From: Hydrogenophaga sp.
Lineage (GTDB): Bacteria; Pseudomonadota; Gammaproteobacteria; Burkholderiales; Burkholderiaceae_C
Assembly: GCA_030684755.1 (NCBI GenBank)
Contig: JAUXXN010000037.1
Coordinates: 1-6,916, forward strand
Reading direction: 5' to 3'
DNA length: 6,916 bases
Both the position numbers and the translations under genes were made by a program. The notes below the pieces were generated by a model. It was not told where the DNA came from. It searched no databases and saw only the letters and a list, made by a program, of their open reading frames with translations. This document shows, one piece after another, positions 5,865 through 6,916 of the stretch (position 1 is its first letter; each line of letters begins with the position of its first letter).

Positions 5865-6724
5865 GCAGGGTCCGGGTTGTGCGGCTTGCGCCACAGCAGC
5901 AACAGCGCCAGCAGGGCCGAGGCCACCATCAGAAGCAGGCTGACCGCGTTGAGCACCGGCGTGGCGCCCTCGCGCATGCGGCTGACCATGAGCACGGTCA
6001 GTGGCGAATCCGAGCCCACCAGCATCAAGGTGGTGTTGAAGTTCTCGAACGACATCAGGAAGGCCATGGCGGCCGCGCCGATCATGCTGGGGCGCAGGTA
6101 CGGCAGCGTGATGGTCCACAGCACCGCCAGTCGGCTGGCGCCGAGGTTGAGTGCGGCTTCTTCGAGTGTGCGGTCGAAGCGGCGCAGGCTGGCCGAGATG
6201 GTCAGCGTGGCAATGGTGACGATGTAGCAGAACTGTCCCAGAATCACCAACGGCAGACCGGGCCGCAGAAAGTCCAGTTCCAGGCCCCAGGTCTCGTCGG
6301 CAAAGTTGGCGATGCGGCTGGCGAACGCGAGGATGGAAATGCCCAGGATCACGCCCGGAATCACCAGCGGCAGCATGGCCAGCAGCGCAATGGCGTTCTT
6401 GCCCGGGAACTCAAAACGCTCCAGCAAAAACGCGTTGCAAGTGCCCACGCCCACCGACAACAGCGTGACCCACAGCGCCACCCAGGTACTCACGCCGATG
6501 GCCTTGAGCAGCTCGGCATCAAACAGCAGGCCCGTGCGTTCGTCGTTGTTCGCGGTGAACCAGTCGAGCGTGAAGCCCATCCACGGCGGCGTGGGGTACT
6601 CGGCGTTGTTGAAGGCGAACACCGCCACCACCAGCAGCGGAACGAACAGGAACACAAAAAACCCGGTGACAAAGGCACCAAGGCCGAAGCGCTGCGCTAC
6701 AGGGCGCGGCAGGCTGTGGATCAT
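5861..6724 (-). CDS. ABC transporter permease of the spermidine/putrescine (PotC) type, probably importing ethanolamine or a related amine
   Basis: This 287-residue inner-membrane permease belongs to the binding-protein-dependent ABC import family (PotC-like). About six membrane helices can be seen, near residues 14-38, 76-100, 110-135, 156-178, 213-235 and 256-278. The cytoplasmic loop carries the EAA motif that contacts the ATPase: EEAALNLGASRLAVLWTITL (188-207). LERFEFPGKN (101-110) and FLMSFENFNTTLMLVG (222-237) are also typical of this family. The TGA stop overlaps the eutB ATG by 4 bp. The partner permease gene ends 76 bp upstream, with a GC-rich repeat between them. The ATG at 6724 has no good Shine-Dalgarno; the repeat may have displaced the original one. 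Polyamine-type transporters carry many small amines, so the coupling to eutBC makes ethanolamine the likeliest cargo, but that is an inference from context. The binding protein and ATPase genes are not in the window. Confidence 0.93.
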   Translation of the reverse strand: MIHSLPRPVAQRFGLGAFVTGFFVFLFVPLLVVAVFAFNNAEYPTPPWMGFTLDWFTANNDERTGLLFDAELLKAIGVSTWVALWVTLLSVGVGTCNAFLLERFEFPGKNAIALLAMLPLVIPGVILGISILAFASRIANFADETWGLELDFLRPGLPLVILGQFCYIVTIATLTISASLRRFDRTLEEAALNLGASRLAVLWTITLPYLRPSMIGAAAMAFLMSFENFNTTLMLVGSDSPLTVLMVSRMREGATPVLNAVSLLLMVASALLALLLLWRKPHNPDPA

Positions 6725-6740
6725 GGTCGGTGCCCGCCTG

Positions 6741-6799
6741 GCCGCCCGAAGGGCACTGAGCGTCCCCTCGGGGGGCAGAGAACGAAGTGAACGTGGGGG
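6741..6799. repeat. GC-rich intergenic repeat with hairpins between two permease genes
   Basis: The gap between the permease genes holds a compact GC-rich block. It has a GCCC-GAA-GGGC hairpin at 6744-6754, a CCCC-TC-GGGG hairpin at 6764-6773 and the stretch gaacgaagtgaacgtggggg at 6780-6799. A longer alternative pairing is GTGCCC (6730-6735) with GGGCAC (6751-6756). I recall very similar blocks dispersed between genes in Comamonadaceae genomes; that is recall, not a search. There is no U-tract, so it is not a classical terminator. It may attenuate transcription or protect upstream mRNA. Confidence 0.6.
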
Positions 6800-6800
6800 C

Positions 6801-6916
6801 TCATGTTTTCATCACCGCGCCAAAGCGCTGGCCCGTGAGTTTGAGCCCTGCCCAGACCAGCAGACTGGAGAGGAACAACAGCAGGAAACCAAAGGCCGCG
6901 CCCTGGTTCCAGTTGA
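6801..6916 (-). CDS. ABC transporter permease, PotB-like (C-terminal 37 codons, runs off the window)
   Basis: The frame enters from the right edge as NWNQGAAFGFLLLFLSSLLV and ends in RFGAVMKT and a TGA at 6801-6803. One hydrophobic helix (about the 8th to 24th visible residues) followed by a short basic tail is what the C-terminus of a PotB-type permease looks like. A paired permease gene is expected directly upstream of a PotC-like gene. Only 37 residues are visible, so the family assignment rests mainly on position and on the NWNxGAAFG...LLL pattern common at this end of PotB-like proteins. Confidence 0.72.
   Translation of the reverse strand, partial: NWNQGAAFGFLLLFLSSLLVWAGLKLTGQRFGAVMKT

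Noticed and set aside
5865..6119. A possible N-terminal extension of EutB to position 6119
   Set aside because: The extra 85 residues overlap the permease gene in another frame and have shadow-like composition. EutB conservation starts at [12 protein letters not shown] at 5864.
5879..6790. A 303-codon open frame on the plus strand
   Set aside because: It is antisense to the PotC-like permease, with low-complexity Gln/His/Arg content and no recognisable domain.
5865..6916. A cobalamin riboswitch controlling eutBC
   Set aside because: eutB is coupled directly to the upstream permease gene and no leader of sufficient length exists in the window. Any such element would be upstream of the operon, beyond the right edge.

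Overview
The window is ordinary GC-rich proteobacterial chromosome. It most likely comes from a betaproteobacterium of the Burkholderiales, probably Comamonadaceae (the Acidovorax/Hydrogenophaga/Rhodoferax/Polaromonas group). This rests on protein character, high GC with GC-ending codons, and a GC-rich intergenic repeat of a type I recall from that family. The assignment is an inference from recall, not from a search.

Layout, left to right. (1) Positions 1-2435, minus strand: the proton-translocating transhydrogenase operon, with a fused single-chain pntA and the first 146 codons of pntB. Two tandem copies of a 42-bp hairpin repeat separate the two genes. Upstream of pntA lies a 44-codon reading frame with a strong ribosome-binding site. 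It matches the first ~44 residues of PntA and then stops, so it looks like the relic of a second pntA copy. (2) Positions 2436-2665: an AT-richer divergent control region with candidate promoters for the pnt operon (leftward) and for a Nudix hydrolase (rightward). (3) Positions 2666-3148, plus strand: a NudJ-like Nudix phosphatase. It converges, only 12 bp away, on arfB. (4) Positions 3161-3562, minus strand: arfB, a GGQ-containing peptidyl-tRNA hydrolase that rescues stalled ribosomes. (5) Positions 3616-6916, minus strand: a catabolic operon read right to left. It contains the last 37 codons of a PotB-like ABC permease, a PotC-like ABC permease, eutB and eutC. The last three genes are joined by 4-bp start/stop overlaps. 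A GC-rich repeat with hairpins sits between the two permease genes.

How the genes work together. PntA and PntB form the membrane enzyme that uses the proton gradient to make NADPH from NADH. EutB and EutC form adenosylcobalamin-dependent ethanolamine ammonia-lyase, which splits ethanolamine to acetaldehyde and ammonia. Tight coupling of eutBC to polyamine-type ABC permeases suggests that this transporter imports ethanolamine or a related amine. No microcompartment shell gene, reactivase (eutA) or regulator gene is visible here, so this looks like the short non-microcompartment form of the pathway.

I found no convincing previously undescribed system. The most useful second looks are the pntA relic in the pnt leader, the tandem hairpins between pntA and pntB, and the candidate ethanolamine ABC importer.
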